The translations under genes were made by a program, and so were the position numbers. The notes beneath the pieces were generated by a model. The model had not been told where the DNA came from. It searched no databases and worked only from the letters and a program-made list of their open reading frames with translations. Source: Hydractinia symbiolongicarpus (lineage: Eukaryota; Cnidaria; Hydrozoa; Anthoathecata; Hydractiniidae). Taken from it: a stretch of 64,000 nucleotides of DNA. This document shows positions 24,660-38,100 of this stretch, in pieces; within the stretch, counting starts at the first letter, position 1; every line of letters starts with the position of its first letter. The stretch is taken from contig NC_079875.1 of the NCBI RefSeq assembly GCF_029227915.1, positions 40,135,201 through 40,199,200 of the forward strand, written 5' to 3'.

Positions 24660-27600
24660 AGCGATTACACTGGGCTCTGTGGTAGGGCTTTATTTAAGAA
24701 TTAAGATAAAAAAGTCATTTCTTTATTGCGGGTCCAATCCTATTCATTATCTCGCGCTGAAGAAATATCGACAGTTTAAAAAACTACATTTCATTGACTT
24801 TCTAACGGTGTCAGTCCGTTTGAGTTACAACGGTTGGGTCACATATTCGTACCAACATGTATTTAGCGATATTTTTCTGATATTACTAGGTTGCATCGCT
24901 TTTAACAATGAAACGATTGACTGTGGGACTTAATTGAGCTAACTTAGGACTGTGACCTGATAAATGTGATAAATGAGACAATTGGACTCCAAGAAATAAC
25001 ATTCTTGTTAATTTGACGCGATTGCCGGAACTCAGCGATTACACTGGGCACTGTGGTAGCGCTTCATTTAAAAATTAAGCTAAAAAAGTCATTTTTTTTA
25101 CTGTAGGACCTATCCTAGCCGTTAGCGCGCGTTACAGAAAAAGCGACAGTTTCAAAAACTACATTTCATTGACTTTCTAACGGTGTCAGTCCGTTTGAGT
25201 TACAACGGTTGGGTCACATATTCGTACCAACATGTATTTAGCGATATTTTTCTGATATTACTAGGTTGCATCGCTTTTAACTATGAAACGATTGACTGTG
25301 GGACATAATTGAGCTAACTTTGAACTGTCACCTGATAAATGTGATAAAAGAGACAATTGGACTCCAAGAAAAAACATTCTTCTTAATTTTACATGATTGC
25401 CGAAACTCAACGATTACACTGGGCTCTGTGGTAGCGCTTCATTTAAGAATTATGATAAAAAAAGTCATTTTTTTATTGTGGGACCAATCCTAGCCATTAT
25501 CGCGCGCTGAGGAAATAGCGACAGTTTCAAAAACTACATTTCATAGACTTTCTAACGGTGTCAGTCCGTTTGAGTTTCAACGGTTGTGTCACATGTTCGT
25601 ACCAACATGTATTTAGCGATATTTTTTTGATATTACTAGGTTGCATCGCTTTTAACAATGAAACGATTGACTGTGGGACTTAATTGAGCTAACTTTGGAC
25701 TGTGACCTGATAAATGTGATAAATGAGACAATTGGTTTCCAAGAAATAACATTCTTCTTAATTTGACGTGATTGCTGGAAGTCAGCGATTACACTGGGCT
25801 CTGTGGTAGGGCTTTATTTAAGAATTAAGATAAAAAAGTCATTTTTTTATTGCGGGACCAATCCTATCCATTATCTCGCGCTGAAGAAATATCGACAGTT
25901 TCAAAAACTACATTTCATTAACTTTCTAACGGTGTCAGACCGTTTGAGTTACAACGGTTGGTTCACATATTCGTACCAACATGTATTTAGCGATATTTTT
26001 CTGATATTACTAGGTTGCATCGCTTTTAACAATGAAACGATTGACTGTGGGACTTAATTGAGCTAACTTAGGACTGTGACCTGATAAATGTGATAAATGA
26101 GACAATTGGACTCCAAGAAATAACATTCTTATTAATTTGACGTGATCGCCGGAACTCAGCGATTACACTGGGCACTTTGGTAGCGCTTCATTTAAAAATT
26201 CAGCTAAAAAAAGTCATTTTTTTACTGTAGCACCTATCCTAGCCCTTAGCGCGCGTTGAAGAAAAAGCGACAGTTTCAAAAACTACATTTCATTGACTTT
26301 CTAACGGTGTCAGTCCGTTTGAGTTACAACGGTTGGGTCACATATTCGTACCAACATGTATTTAGCGATATCTTTCTGATATTACTAGGTTACATCGCTT
26401 TTAACTATGAAACGATTGACTGTGGGACTTAATTGAAGTAACTTTGGGCTGTGACCTGATAAATGTGATAAATGAGACAATTGGACTCCAAGAAATAACA
26501 TTCTTCTTAATTGGACGTGATTGCCGGAACTCAGCGATTACACTGGCCGCTGTGGTAGCCCTTCATTTAAGAATTTAGATAAATAAGTTATTCTTTACTG
26601 TGGGACCAATCCTATCTGTTATCGCGCGGAAGAAATAGCGACAGTTTCAAAAACTAAATTTCATTGAATTTCTAACGGTGTCAGTCCGTTTGAGTTACAA
26701 CGGTTGGGTCACATATTCGTACCAACATGTATTTAGCGATATCTTTCTGATATTACTAGGTTACATCGCTTTTAACTATGAAACGATTGACTGTGGGACT
26801 TAATTGAACTAACTTTGGACTCTGGCCTGATAAATGTGATGAATGAGACAATTGGACACCAAGAAATAACATTCTTCTTAATTTGACATGATTGCCGAAA
26901 CTCAGCGAATACACTGGGCTCTGTGGTAGCGCTTCATTTAAAAATTAAGTTAAAAAAAGTCATTTTTTTATTGTGGGACCAATCCTAGACGTTATCGCGC
27001 GCTGAGGAAATAGCGACAGTTTCAAAAACTACATTTCATTGTCTTTCTAACGGTGTCAGTCCGTTTGGGTTTCAACGGTTGTGTCACATATTCGTACCAA
27101 AATGTATTTAGCGATATTTTTTTGATATTACCAGGTTGCATCGCTTTTAACAATGAAATGATTGACTGTGGGACTTAATTGAACTAACTTTGGACTTTGA
27201 CCTGATAAATGTGAAAAATCAGACAATTGGACTCCAACAAATAACATTCTTCTTAATGATTGCCGAAACTCAGCGATTACACTGGGCTCTGTGGTAGCGC
27301 TTCATTTAAGAATTATGATAAAAAATCAGTTTTTTATTGTTGGACCAATCCTAGCCATTATTGAGCGCTGAGGAAATAGCGACAGTTTCAAAAACTACAT
27401 TTCATTGACTTTCTAACGGTGTCAGTCCGTTTGAGTTACAACGGTTGGGTTACATATTCGTACCAACATGTATTTAGCGATATTTTTCTGATATTACTAG
27501 GTTGCATCGCTTTTAACTATGAAACGATTGACTGTGGGACTTGATTGAGCTAACTTTGGACTGTCACCTGATAAATGTGATAAAGGAGACTATTGGACTC

Positions 27601-28390
27601 CAAGAAAAAACATTCTTCTTAATTTGACATGATTGCCGGAACTCAGCGATTACACTGGCCACTGTGGTAGCGCTTCATTTAAGAGTTTAGATAAATAAGT
27701 CATTCTTTACTGTGGGACCAGTCCTATCTGTTATCGCGCGCGGAAGAAATAGCGACAGTTTCAAATACTAAAATTCATTGAATTTCTAACGGTGTCAGTC
27801 CGTTTCAGTTACAACGGTTTGGTCACATATTCGTACAACATGTATTTAGCGATATTTTTCTGATATTAATAGGTTGCATCGCTTTTAACTATGAAACGAT
27901 TGACTGTGGGACTTAATTGAACTAACTTTGGACTCTGGCCTGATAAATGTGATAAATGAGACAATTGGACACCAAGAAATAACATTCTTCTTAATTTGAC
28001 ATGATTGCCGGAACTCAGCGATTACTCTGGGCTCTGTGGTAGCGCTTCATTTAAGAATAAAGTTAAAAAAAGTCATTTTTTTATTGTGGGACCAATCCTA
28101 GACATTATCGCGCGCTGAGGAAATAGCGACAGTTTCAAAAACTACATTTCATTGACTTTCTAATGGTGTCAGTCACTTTGAGTTTCAACGGTTGTGTCAC
28201 ATATTCGTACCAACATGTATTTAGCGAAATTTTTTTGATATTACTAGGTTGCATCGCTTTTAAAAATGAAACGTTGACTGTGGGACTTAATTGAACTAAC
28301 TTTGGACTGTGACCTGATAAATGTGATAAATGAGACAATTGGACTCCAAGAAATAACATTCTTCTTAATTTGACGTGATTGCCGGAACTC
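24660..28390. repeat. 13-monomer HOR, copy 3, internally deleted (monomers 67-76)
   Basis: Monomer starts: 24660, 25034, 25409, 25784, 26158, 26533, 26904, 27272, 27645, 28017. Monomer 67 matches 30, 68 matches 31, 69 starts as 32, 70 matches 35, 71-73 match 36-38, 74 starts as 39 or 52, 75 matches 54 and 76 matches 55. Two monomers equivalent to 33-34 are missing. Monomer 69 carries the start of 32 (catgttcgtacc) and the end of 34 or 47 (gacaattggtttcc, gctggaagtc). Monomer 74 has the start of 52 (aaaaaatcagttttttattg) and the end of 53 (ttgggttacatatt, gactattgg), so one more monomer was lost. All joins keep the monomer register. Confidence 0.9.
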
Positions 28391-28930
28391 AGCGATTACA
28401 CTGGGCACTGTGGTAGCGCTTCATTTAAAAATTAAGCTGAAAAAATCATTTTTTTACTGTGGGACCAATCCTATCTGTTATCGCGCTGAGGAAATAGCGA
28501 CAGTTTCAAAAACTACATTTGACTGACTTTCTAACGGTGTCAGTCCGTTTGAGTTTCAACGGTTGTGTCACTTATTCGTACCAACATGTATTTAGCGATA
28601 TTTTTTTGATATTACTAGGTTGCATCGCTTTTAACAATGAAACGTTGACTGTGGGACTTAATTGAACTAACTTTGGACTGTGACCTGATAAATGTGATAA
28701 ATGATACAATTGGACTCAAAGAAATAACATTCTTCTTTATTTGACTTGATTGCCGGAACTCAGCGATTACACTGGGCTCTGTGATAGCGCTTCATTTAAG
28801 AATTATGATAAAAAAAGTCATTTTTTTATTGTGGGACCAATCCTAGCCATTATCCTGCGCTGAGGAAATAGCGACAGTTTCAAAAACTACATTTCATTGA
28901 CTTTCTAACGGTGTCAGTCTGTTTGAGTTT

Positions 28931-28950
28931 CACCTTTTTTTTTTAACATA
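28931..28950. repeat. T10 tract replacing the gttgtgtc segment
   Basis: After gtttgagttt the sequence reads cacc, ten T and aacatattcg. Neighbouring monomers read caacggttgtgtcacatattcg. The replaced segment is exactly the part that distinguishes flavours A and B. The same state occurs at 30051-30070 in the duplicate trimer. Confidence 0.95.
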
Positions 28951-30050
28951 TTCGTACCAACATGTATTTAGCGATATTTTTTTGATATTACTAGGTTGCA
29001 TCGCTTTTAACAATGAAACGTTGACTGTGGGACTTAATTGAACTAACTTTGGACTGTGACCTGATAAATGTGATAAATGAGACCATTGGACTCCAAGAAA
29101 TAACATTCTTCTTAATTTGACGTGATTGCCGGAACTCAGCGATTACACTGGGCTCTGTGGTAGCGCTTCAATTAAGAATTAAGATAAAAAAGTCATTTTT
29201 TTATTGCGGGACCAATCCTAGCCATTATCTCGCGCTGAAGAAATAGCGGCAGTTTCAAAAACTACATTTCATTGACTTTCTAACGGTGTCAGTTCGTTTG
29301 AGTTACAACGGTTGGGTCAAATATTGGTACCAACATGTATTTAGCGATATTTTTTTGATATTACTAGGTTGCATCGCTTTTAAAAATGAAACGTTGACTG
29401 TGGGACTTAATTGAACTAACTTTGGACTGTGACCTGATAAATGTGATAAATGAGACAATTGGACTCCAAGAAATAACATTCTTCTTAATTTGACGTGATT
29501 GCCGGAACTCAGCGATTACACTGGGCACTGTGGTAGCGCTTCATTTAAAAATTAAGCTGAAAAAATCATTTTTTTACTGTGGGACCAATCCTATCTGTTA
29601 TCGCGCTGAGGAAATAGCGACAGTTTCAAAAACTACATTTGACTGACTTTCTAACGGTGTCAGTCCGTTTGAGTTTCAACGGTTGTGTCACTTATTCGTA
29701 CCAACATGTATTTAGCGATATTTTTTTGATATTACTAGGTTGCATCGCTTTTAACAATGAAACGTTGACTGTGGGACTTAATTGAACTAACTTTGGACTG
29801 TGACCTGATAAATGTGATAAATGATACAATTGGACTCAAAGAAATAACATTCTTCTTTATTTGACTTGATTGCCGGAACTCAGCGATTACACTGGGCTCT
29901 GTGATAGCGCTTCATTTAAGAATTATGATAAAAAAAGTCATTTTTTTATTGTGGGACCAATCCTAGCCATTATCCTGCGCTGAGGAAATAGCGACAGTTT
30001 CAAAAACTACATTTCATTGACTTTCTAACGGTGTCAGTCCGTTTGAGTTT

Positions 30051-30070
30051 CACCTTTTTTTTTTAACATA
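30051..30070. repeat. T10 tract, second copy
   Basis: This is identical to the change at 28931, displaced by 1120 bases with its whole trimer, so it was duplicated together with its surroundings. Confidence 0.95.
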
Positions 30071-30631
30071 TTCGTACCAACATGTATTTAGCGATATTTT
30101 TTTGATATTACTAGGTTGCATCGCTTTTAACAATGAAACGTTGACTGTGGGACTTAATTGAACTAACTTTGGACTGTGACCTGATAAATGTGATAAATGA
30201 GAACATTGGACTCCAAGAAATAACATTCTTCTTAATTTGACGTGATTGCCGGAACTCAGCGATTACACTGGGCTCTGTGGTAGCGCTTCAATTAAGAATT
30301 AAGATAAAAAAGTCATTTTTTTATTGCGGGACCAATCCTAGCCATTATCTCGCGCTGAAGAAATAGCGGCAGTTTCAAAAACTACATTTCATTGACTTTC
30401 TAACGGTGTCAGTCCGTTTGAGTTACAACGGTTGTGTCACATATTCGTACCAACATGTATTTAACGATATTTTTCTGATATTACTAGGTTGCAACGCTTT
30501 TAACTATGAAACGGTTGACTGTGGGACTTAATTGAATTAACTTTAGACTGTCACCTGATAAATGTGATAAATGAGACAATTGGACACCAAGAAATAACAT
30601 TCTTGTTAATTTGACGTGATTGCCGGAACTC

Positions 30632-33600
30632 AGCGATTACACTGGGCACTGTGGTAGCGCTTCATTTAAAAATTAAGATACAAAAAGTCATTTTTTTATT
30701 GTGGGACCAATCCTAGCCATTATTGCGCGCTGAGGAAATAGCAACAGTTTCAAAAACTACATTTCATTGACTTTCTAACGGTGTCAGTCCGTTTGAATTT
30801 CAACGGTTGTGTCACATATTCGTACAAACATGTATTTAGCGATATTTTTTTGATATTACTAGGTTGCTTCGCTTTTTACAATGAAACGTTGCCTGTGGGA
30901 CTTAATTGAACTAACTTTGGACTGTGACCTGATAAATGTGATAAATAAACAAATGGACTCCAAGAAATAACATTCTTGGTAATTTGACGTGATTGTCGGA
31001 ACTCAGCGATTACACTGGGCACTTTGGTAGCGCTTCATTTAAAAATTAGGCTAAAAAAAGTCATTTTTTTACTGTGGGACCTATCCTAGCCGTTAGCGCG
31101 CGTTGAAGAAATAGCGACAGTTTCAAAAACTACATTTCATTGACTTTCTAACGGTGTCAGTCCATTTGAGTTACAACGGTTGGGTCACATATTCGTACCA
31201 ACATGTATTTAGCAATATTTTTCTGATATTACTAGGTTGCATCGCTTTTAACTATGAAACGATTGACTGTGGGACTTAATTAAGCTAACTTTGGACTGTG
31301 ACATGATAAATGTGATAAAGGAGACTATTGGACTCCAAGAAAAAACATTCTTCTTAATTTGACATGATTGCCGGAACTCAGCGATTACACTGGCCGCTGT
31401 GGTAGCGCTCTATTTAAGAATTAAGATAAAAAGTCATTTTTTTATTGTGGGACCAATCCTAGCCAATATCTCGCGCTGTAGAAATAGCGACAGTTTCAAA
31501 AACTACATTTCATTGACTTTCTAACGGTTTCAGTCCGTTTGAGTTACAACGGTTGGGTCACATATTCGTACCAACATGTATTTAGCGATATTTTTTTGAT
31601 ATTACTAGGTTGCATCGCTTTTAACAATGAAACGTTGCCTGTGGGACTTAATTGAACTAACTTTGGACTGTGACCTGATAAATGTGATAAATAAGACAAA
31701 TGGACTACAAGAAATACATTCTTGTTTATTTGACGTGATTGCCGGAACTCAGCGATTACACTGGGCACTGTGGTAGCGCTTCATTTAAAAATTAGGCTAA
31801 AAAAAGTCATTTTTTTACTGTGGGACCTATCCTAGCCGTTAGCGCGCGTTGAAGAAAAAGCGACAGTTTCAAAAACTACATTTCATTGACTTTCTAACGG
31901 TGTCAGTCCGTTTGAGTTACAACGGTTGGGTCACATATTCGTACCAACATGTATTTAGCGATATTTTTCTAATATTACTAGGTTGCATCACTTTTAACTA
32001 TGAAACGATTCACTTTGGGACTTAATTGAGCTAACTTTGGACTGTCACCTGATAAATGTGATAAAAGAGACAATTGGACTCCAAGAAAAAACATTCTTCT
32101 TAATTTGACATGATTGCCGAAACTCAGCGATTACACTGGGCTCTGTGGTAGCGCTTCATTTAAGAATTATGATAAAAAAGTTATTTTTTTATTGTGGGAC
32201 CAATCCTAGCCTTTATCGCGCGCTGAGGAAATAGCGACAGTTTCAAAAACTACATTTCATAGACTTTCTAACGGTGTCAGTCTGTTTGAGTTTCAACGGT
32301 TGTGTCACATATTCGTACCAACATGTATTTAGCGATATTTTTTTGATATTACTAGGTTGCATCGCTTTTAACAATGAAATGTTGACTGTGGGACTTAATT
32401 GAACTAACTTTGGAATGGGACCTGATAAATGTGATAAATGAGACAATTGGTTTCCTAGAAATAACATTCTTCTTAATTTGACGTGATTGCCGGAACTCAG
32501 CGATTACACTGGGCACTGTGGTAGCGCTTCATTTAAAAATTAGGCTAAAAAAAGTCATTTTTTTACTGTGGGACCTATCCTAGCCGTTAGCGCGCGTTGA
32601 AGAAAAAGCGACAGTTTCAAAAACTACATTTCATTGACTTTCTAACGGTGTCAGTCCGTTTGAGTTACAACGGTTGGGTCACATATTCGTACCAACATGT
32701 ATTTAGCGATATTTTTCTAATATTACTAGGTTGCATCACTTTTAACTATGAAACGATTCACTTTGGGACTTAATTGAGCTAACTTTGGACTGTCACCTGA
32801 TAAATGTGATAAAAGAGACAATTGGACTCCAAGAAAAAACATTCTTCTTAATTTGACATGATTGCCGAAACTCAGCGATTACACTGGGCTCTGTGGTAGC
32901 GCTTCATTTAAGAATTATGATAAAAAAGTTATTTTTTTATTGTGGGACCAATCCTAGCCTTTATCGCGCGCTGAGGAAATAGCGACAGTTTCAAAAACTA
33001 CATTTCATAGACTTTCTAACGGTGTCAGTCTGTTTGAGTTTCAACGGTTGTGTCACATATTCGTACCAACATGTATTTAGCGATATTTTTTTGATATTAC
33101 TAGGTTGCATCGCTTTTAACAATGAAACGTTGACTGTGGGACTTAATTGAACTAACTTTGGAATGGGACCTGATAAATGTGATAAATGAGACAATTGGTT
33201 TCCAAGAAATAACATTCTTCTTAATTTGACGTGATTGCCGGAACTCAGCGATTACACTGGGCACTGTGGTAGCGCTTCATTTAAAAATTAGGCTAAAAAA
33301 AGTCATTTTTTTACTGTGGGACCTATCCTAGCCGTTAGCGCGCGTTGAAGAAAAAGCGACAGTTTCAAAAACTACATTTCATTGACTTTCTAACGGTGTC
33401 AGTCCGTTTGAGTTACAACGGTTGGGTCACATATTCGTACCAACATGTATTTAGCGATATTTTTCTAATATTACTAGGTTGCATCGCTTTTAACAATGAA
33501 ACGTTGACTGTGGGACTTAATTGAACTAACTTTGGAATGGGACCTGATAAATGTGATAAATGAGACAATTGGTTTCCAAGAAATAACATTCTTCTTAATT

Positions 33601-35115
33601 TGACGTGATTGCCGGAACTCAGCGATTACACTGGGCTCTGTGGTAGTGCTTTATTTAAGAATTAAGATAAAAAAGTCATTTCTTTATTGCGGGACCAATC
33701 CTATCCATTATCTTGCGCTGAAGAAATATCGACAGTTTCAAAAACTACATTTCATTGACTTTCTAACGGTGTCAGTCCGTTTGAGTTACAACGGTTGGGT
33801 CACATATTCGTACCAACATGTATTTAGCGATATTTTTCTGATATTACTAGGTTGCATCGCTTTTAACAATGAAACGATTGACTGTGGGACTTAATTGAGC
33901 TAACTTAGGACTGTGACCTGATAAATGTGATAAATGAGACAATTGGACTCCAAGAAATAACATTCTTGTTAATTTGACGCGATTGCCGGAACTCAGCGAT
34001 TATACTGGGCACTGTGGTAGCGCTTCATTTAAAAATTAAGCTAAAAAAAGTCATTTTTTTACTGTAGGACCTATCCTAGCCGTTAGCACGCGTTGAAGAA
34101 AAAGCGACAGTTTCAAAAACTACATTTTATTGACTTTCTAACGGTGTCAGTCCGTTTGAGTTACAACGGTTGGGTCACATATTCGTACCAACATGTATTT
34201 AGCGATATTTTTCTGATATTACTAGGTTGCATCGCTTTTAACTATGAAACGATTGACTGTGGGACTTAATTGAGCTAACTTTGGAATGGGACCTGATAAA
34301 TGTGATAAATGAGACAATTGGTTTCCAAGAAATAACATTCTTCTTAATTTGACGTGATTGCCGGAACTCAGCGATTACACTGGGCTCTGTGGTAGTGCTT
34401 TATTTAAGAATTAAGATAAAAAAGTCATTTCTTTATTGCGGGACCAATCCTATCCATTATCTTGCGCTGAAGAAATATCGACAGTTTCAAAAACTACATT
34501 TCATTGACTTTCTAACGGTGTCAGTCCGTTTGAATTTCAACGGTTGTGTCACATATTCGTACCAACATGTATTTAGAGATATTTTTTTGAAATTACTAGG
34601 TTGCATCGCTTTTAACAATGAAACGTTGCCTGTGGGACTTAATTGAACTAACTTTGGACTGTGACCTGATAAATGTGATAAATAAGACAATTGGACTCCA
34701 AGAAATAACATTCTTGTTAATTTGACGTGATTGCCGGAACTCAGCGATTACACTGGGCACTGTGGTAGCGCTTCATTTAAAAATTAAGCTAAATAAAGTC
34801 ATTTTTTTACTGTGGGACCTATCCTAGCCGTTAGCGCGCGTTGACAAAAAAGCGACAGTTTCAAAAACTACATTTCATTGACTTTCTAACGGTGTCAGTC
34901 CGTTTGAGTTACAACGGTTGGGTTACATATTCGTACCAACATGTATTTAGCGATATTTTTTTGATATTACTAGGTTGCTTCGCTTTTTACAATGAAACGT
35001 TGCCTGTGGGACTTAATTGAACTAACTTTGGACTGTGACCTGATAAATGTGATAAATAAACAAATGGACTCCAAGAAATAACATTCTTGGTAATTTGACG
35101 TGATTGTCGGAACTC
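30632..35115. repeat. Superblock I, monomers 83-94, with two copies of the 748 bp dimer
   Basis: Monomer starts: 30632, 31005, 31380, 31751, 32126, 32499, 32874, 33247, 33621, 33995, 34370, 34743. From 31005 each start matches a start 4111 bases on, up to 33247. The B-A dimer occupies 31751-32498 and 32499-33246. Its B member has aaaattaggct, ttctaatatt, gcatcactttt and gattcactttggga. Its A member has aaagttatttttttattg, ctttatcgcgcg and ggaatgggacc. Monomer 90 (33247) has the B start and the A end (gcatcgctttt, ggaatgggacc). Monomers 91-93 recur 5233 bases on. Monomer 94 is a hybrid whose second half (gcttcgctttttac, gtaatttgacg) matches monomer 83. Confidence 0.92.
30960..30979. repeat. 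Inverted repeat near the monomer 3' end, long form (monomer 83)
   Basis: The arms ccaagaa and ttcttgg enclose ataaca, giving a 7-base stem. The common form, ending ttcttctt, has 5-base arms, and the ttcttgtt form has 6. The 7-base form recurs near 35090 and 47790, in monomers 94 and 128, which share the tail of monomer 83. Confidence 0.75.
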
Positions 35116-38100
35116 AGCGATTACACTGGGCACTTTGGTAGCGCTTCATTTAAAAATTAGGCTAAAAAAAGTCATTTTTTTACTGTGGGACCTATCCTAG
35201 CCGTTAGCGCGCGTTGAAGAAATAGCGACAGTTTCAAAAACTACATTTCATTGACTTTCTAACGGTGTCAGTCCATTTGAGTTACAACGGTTGGGTCACA
35301 TATTCGTACCAACATGTATTTAGCAATATTTTTCTGATATTACTAGGTTGCATCGCTTTTAACTATGAAACGATTGACTGTGGGACTTAATTAAGCTAAC
35401 TTTGGACTGTGACATGATAAATGTGATAAAGGAGACTATTGGACTCCAAGAAAAAACATTCTTCTTAATTTGACATGATTGCCGGAACTCAGCGATTACA
35501 CTGGCCGCTGTGGTAGCGCTCTATTTAAGAATTAAGATAAAAAGTCATTTTTTTATTGTGGGACCAATCCTAGCCAATATCTCGCGCTGTAGAAATAGCG
35601 ACAGTTTCAAAAACTACATTTCATTGACTTTCTAACGGTTTCAGTCCGTTTGAGTTACAACGGTTGGGTCACATATTCGTACCAACATGTATTTAGCGAT
35701 ATTTTTTTGATATTACTAGGTTGCATCGCTTTTAACAATGAAACGTTGCCTGTGGGACTTAATTGAACTAACTTTGGACTGTGACCTGATAAATGTGATA
35801 AATAAGACAAATGGACTACAAGAAATACATTCTTGTTTATTTGACGTGATTGCCGGAACTCAGCGATTACACTGGGCACTGTGGTAGCGCTTCATTTAAA
35901 AATTAGGCTAAAAAAAGTCATTTTTTTACTGTGGGACCTATCCTAGCCGTTAGCGCGCGTTGAAGAAAAAGCGACAGTTTCAAAAACTACATTTCATTGA
36001 CTTTCTAACGGTGTCAGTCCGTTTGAGTTACAACGGTTGGGTCACATATTCGTACCAACATGTATTTAGCGATATTTTTCTAATATTACTAGGTTGCATC
36101 ACTTTTAACTATGAAACGATTCACTTTGGGACTTAATTGAGCTAACTTTGGACTGTCACCTGATAAATGTGATAAAAGAGACAATTGGACTCCAAGAAAA
36201 AACATTCTTCTTAATTTGACATGATTGCCGAAACTCAGCGATTACACTGGGCTCTGTGGTAGCGCTTCATTTAAGAATTATGATAAAAAAGTTATTTTTT
36301 TATTGTGGGACCAATCCTAGCCTTTATCGCGCGCTGAGGAAATAGCGACAGTTTCAAAAACTACATTTCATAGACTTTCTAACGGTGTCAGTCTGTTTGA
36401 GTTTCAACGGTTGTGTCACATATTCGTACCAACATGTATTTAGCGATATTTTTTTGATATTACTAGGTTGCATCGCTTTTAACAATGAAATGTTGACTGT
36501 GGGACTTAATTGAACTAACTTTGGAATGGGACCTGATAAATGTGATAAATGAGACAATTGGTTTCCTAGAAATAACATTCTTCTTAATTTGACGTGATTG
36601 CCGGAACTCAGCGATTACACTGGGCACTGTGGTAGCGCTTCATTTAAAAATTAGGCTAAAAAAAGTCATTTTTTTACTGTGGGACCTATCCTAGCCGTTA
36701 GCGCGCGTTGAAGAAAAAGCGACAGTTTCAAAAACTACATTTCATTGACTTTCTAACGGTGTCAGTCCGTTTGAGTTACAACGGTTGGGTCACATATTCG
36801 TACCAACATGTATTTAGCGATATTTTTCTAATATTACTAGGTTGCATCACTTTTAACTATGAAACGATTCACTTTGGGACTTAATTGAGCTAACTTTGGA
36901 CTGTCACCTGATAAATGTGATAAAAGAGACAATTGGACTCCAAGAAAAAACATTCTTCTTAATTTGACATGATTGCCGAAACTCAGCGATTACACTGGGC
37001 TCTGTGGTAGCGCTTCATTTAAGAATTATGATAAAAAAGTTATTTTTTTATTGTGGGACCAATCCTAGCCTTTATCGCGCGCTGAGGAAATAGCGACAGT
37101 TTCAAAAACTACATTTCATAGACTTTCTAACGGTGTCAGTCTGTTTGAGTTTCAACGGTTGTGTCACATATTCGTACCAACATGTATTTAGCGATATTTT
37201 TTTGATATTACTAGGTTGCATCGCTTTTAACAATGAAATGTTGACTGTGGGACTTAATTGAACTAACTTTGGAATGGGACCTGATAAATGTGATAAATGA
37301 GACAATTGGTTTCCTAGAAATAACATTCTTCTTAATTTGACGTGATTGCCGGAACTCAGCGATTACACTGGGCACTGTGGTAGCGCTTCATTTAAAAATT
37401 AGGCTAAAAAAAGTCATTTTTTTACTGTGGGACCTATCCTAGCCGTTAGCGCGCGTTGAAGAAAAAGCGACAGTTTCAAAAACTACATTTCATTGACTTT
37501 CTAACGGTGTCAGTCCGTTTGAGTTACAACGGTTGGGTCACATATTCGTACCAACATGTATTTAGCGATATTTTTCTAATATTACTAGGTTGCATCACTT
37601 TTAACTATGAAACGATTCACTTTGGGACTTAATTGAGCTAACTTTGGACTGTCACCTGATAAATGTGATAAAAGAGACAATTGGACTCCAAGAAAAAACA
37701 TTCTTCTTAATTTGACATGATTGCCGAAACTCAGCGATTACACTGGGCTCTGTGGTAGCGCTTCATTTAAGAATTATGATAAAAAAGTTATTTTTTTATT
37801 GTGGGACCAATCCTAGCCTTTATCGCGCGCTGAGGAAATAGCGACAGTTTCAAAAACTACATTTCATAGACTTTCTAACGGTGTCAGTCTGTTTGAGTTT
37901 CAACGGTTGTGTCACATATTCGTACCAACATGTATTTAGCGATATTTTTTTGATATTACTAGGTTGCATCGCTTTTAACAATGAAACGTTGACTGTGGGA
38001 CTTAATTGAACTAACTTTGGAATGGGACCTGATAAATGTGATAAATGAGACAATTGGTTTCCAAGAAATAACATTCTTCTTAATTTGACGTGATTGCCGG

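Larger units (their letters stand above)
28391..30631. repeat. Tandem trimer duplication (1120 bp), monomers 77-82
   Basis: Monomer starts: 28391, 28762, 29138 and the second copy 29511, 29882, 30258, each 1120 bases on. Shared private marks are aagctgaaaaaatcatt, ctatctgttatcgcgctgag, acatttgactgac, gtcacttattcg, gataaatgatac and a T10 run replacing part of the A/B diagnostic segment in the middle monomer. The third monomers agree through about offset 160 and then part: monomer 79 has gtcaaatattggtacc, while 82 has gtcacatattcg and gcaacgctttt. Related but shuffled copies lie at 42966-44086 and 45956-47076. Confidence 0.92.

Noticed and set aside
28935-28944. Poly-A tail of a retroposon insertion on the minus strand
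   Set aside because: Only eight or so bases are replaced by a T run; no inserted body or target-site duplication is visible, and the monomer stays about 374 bases.
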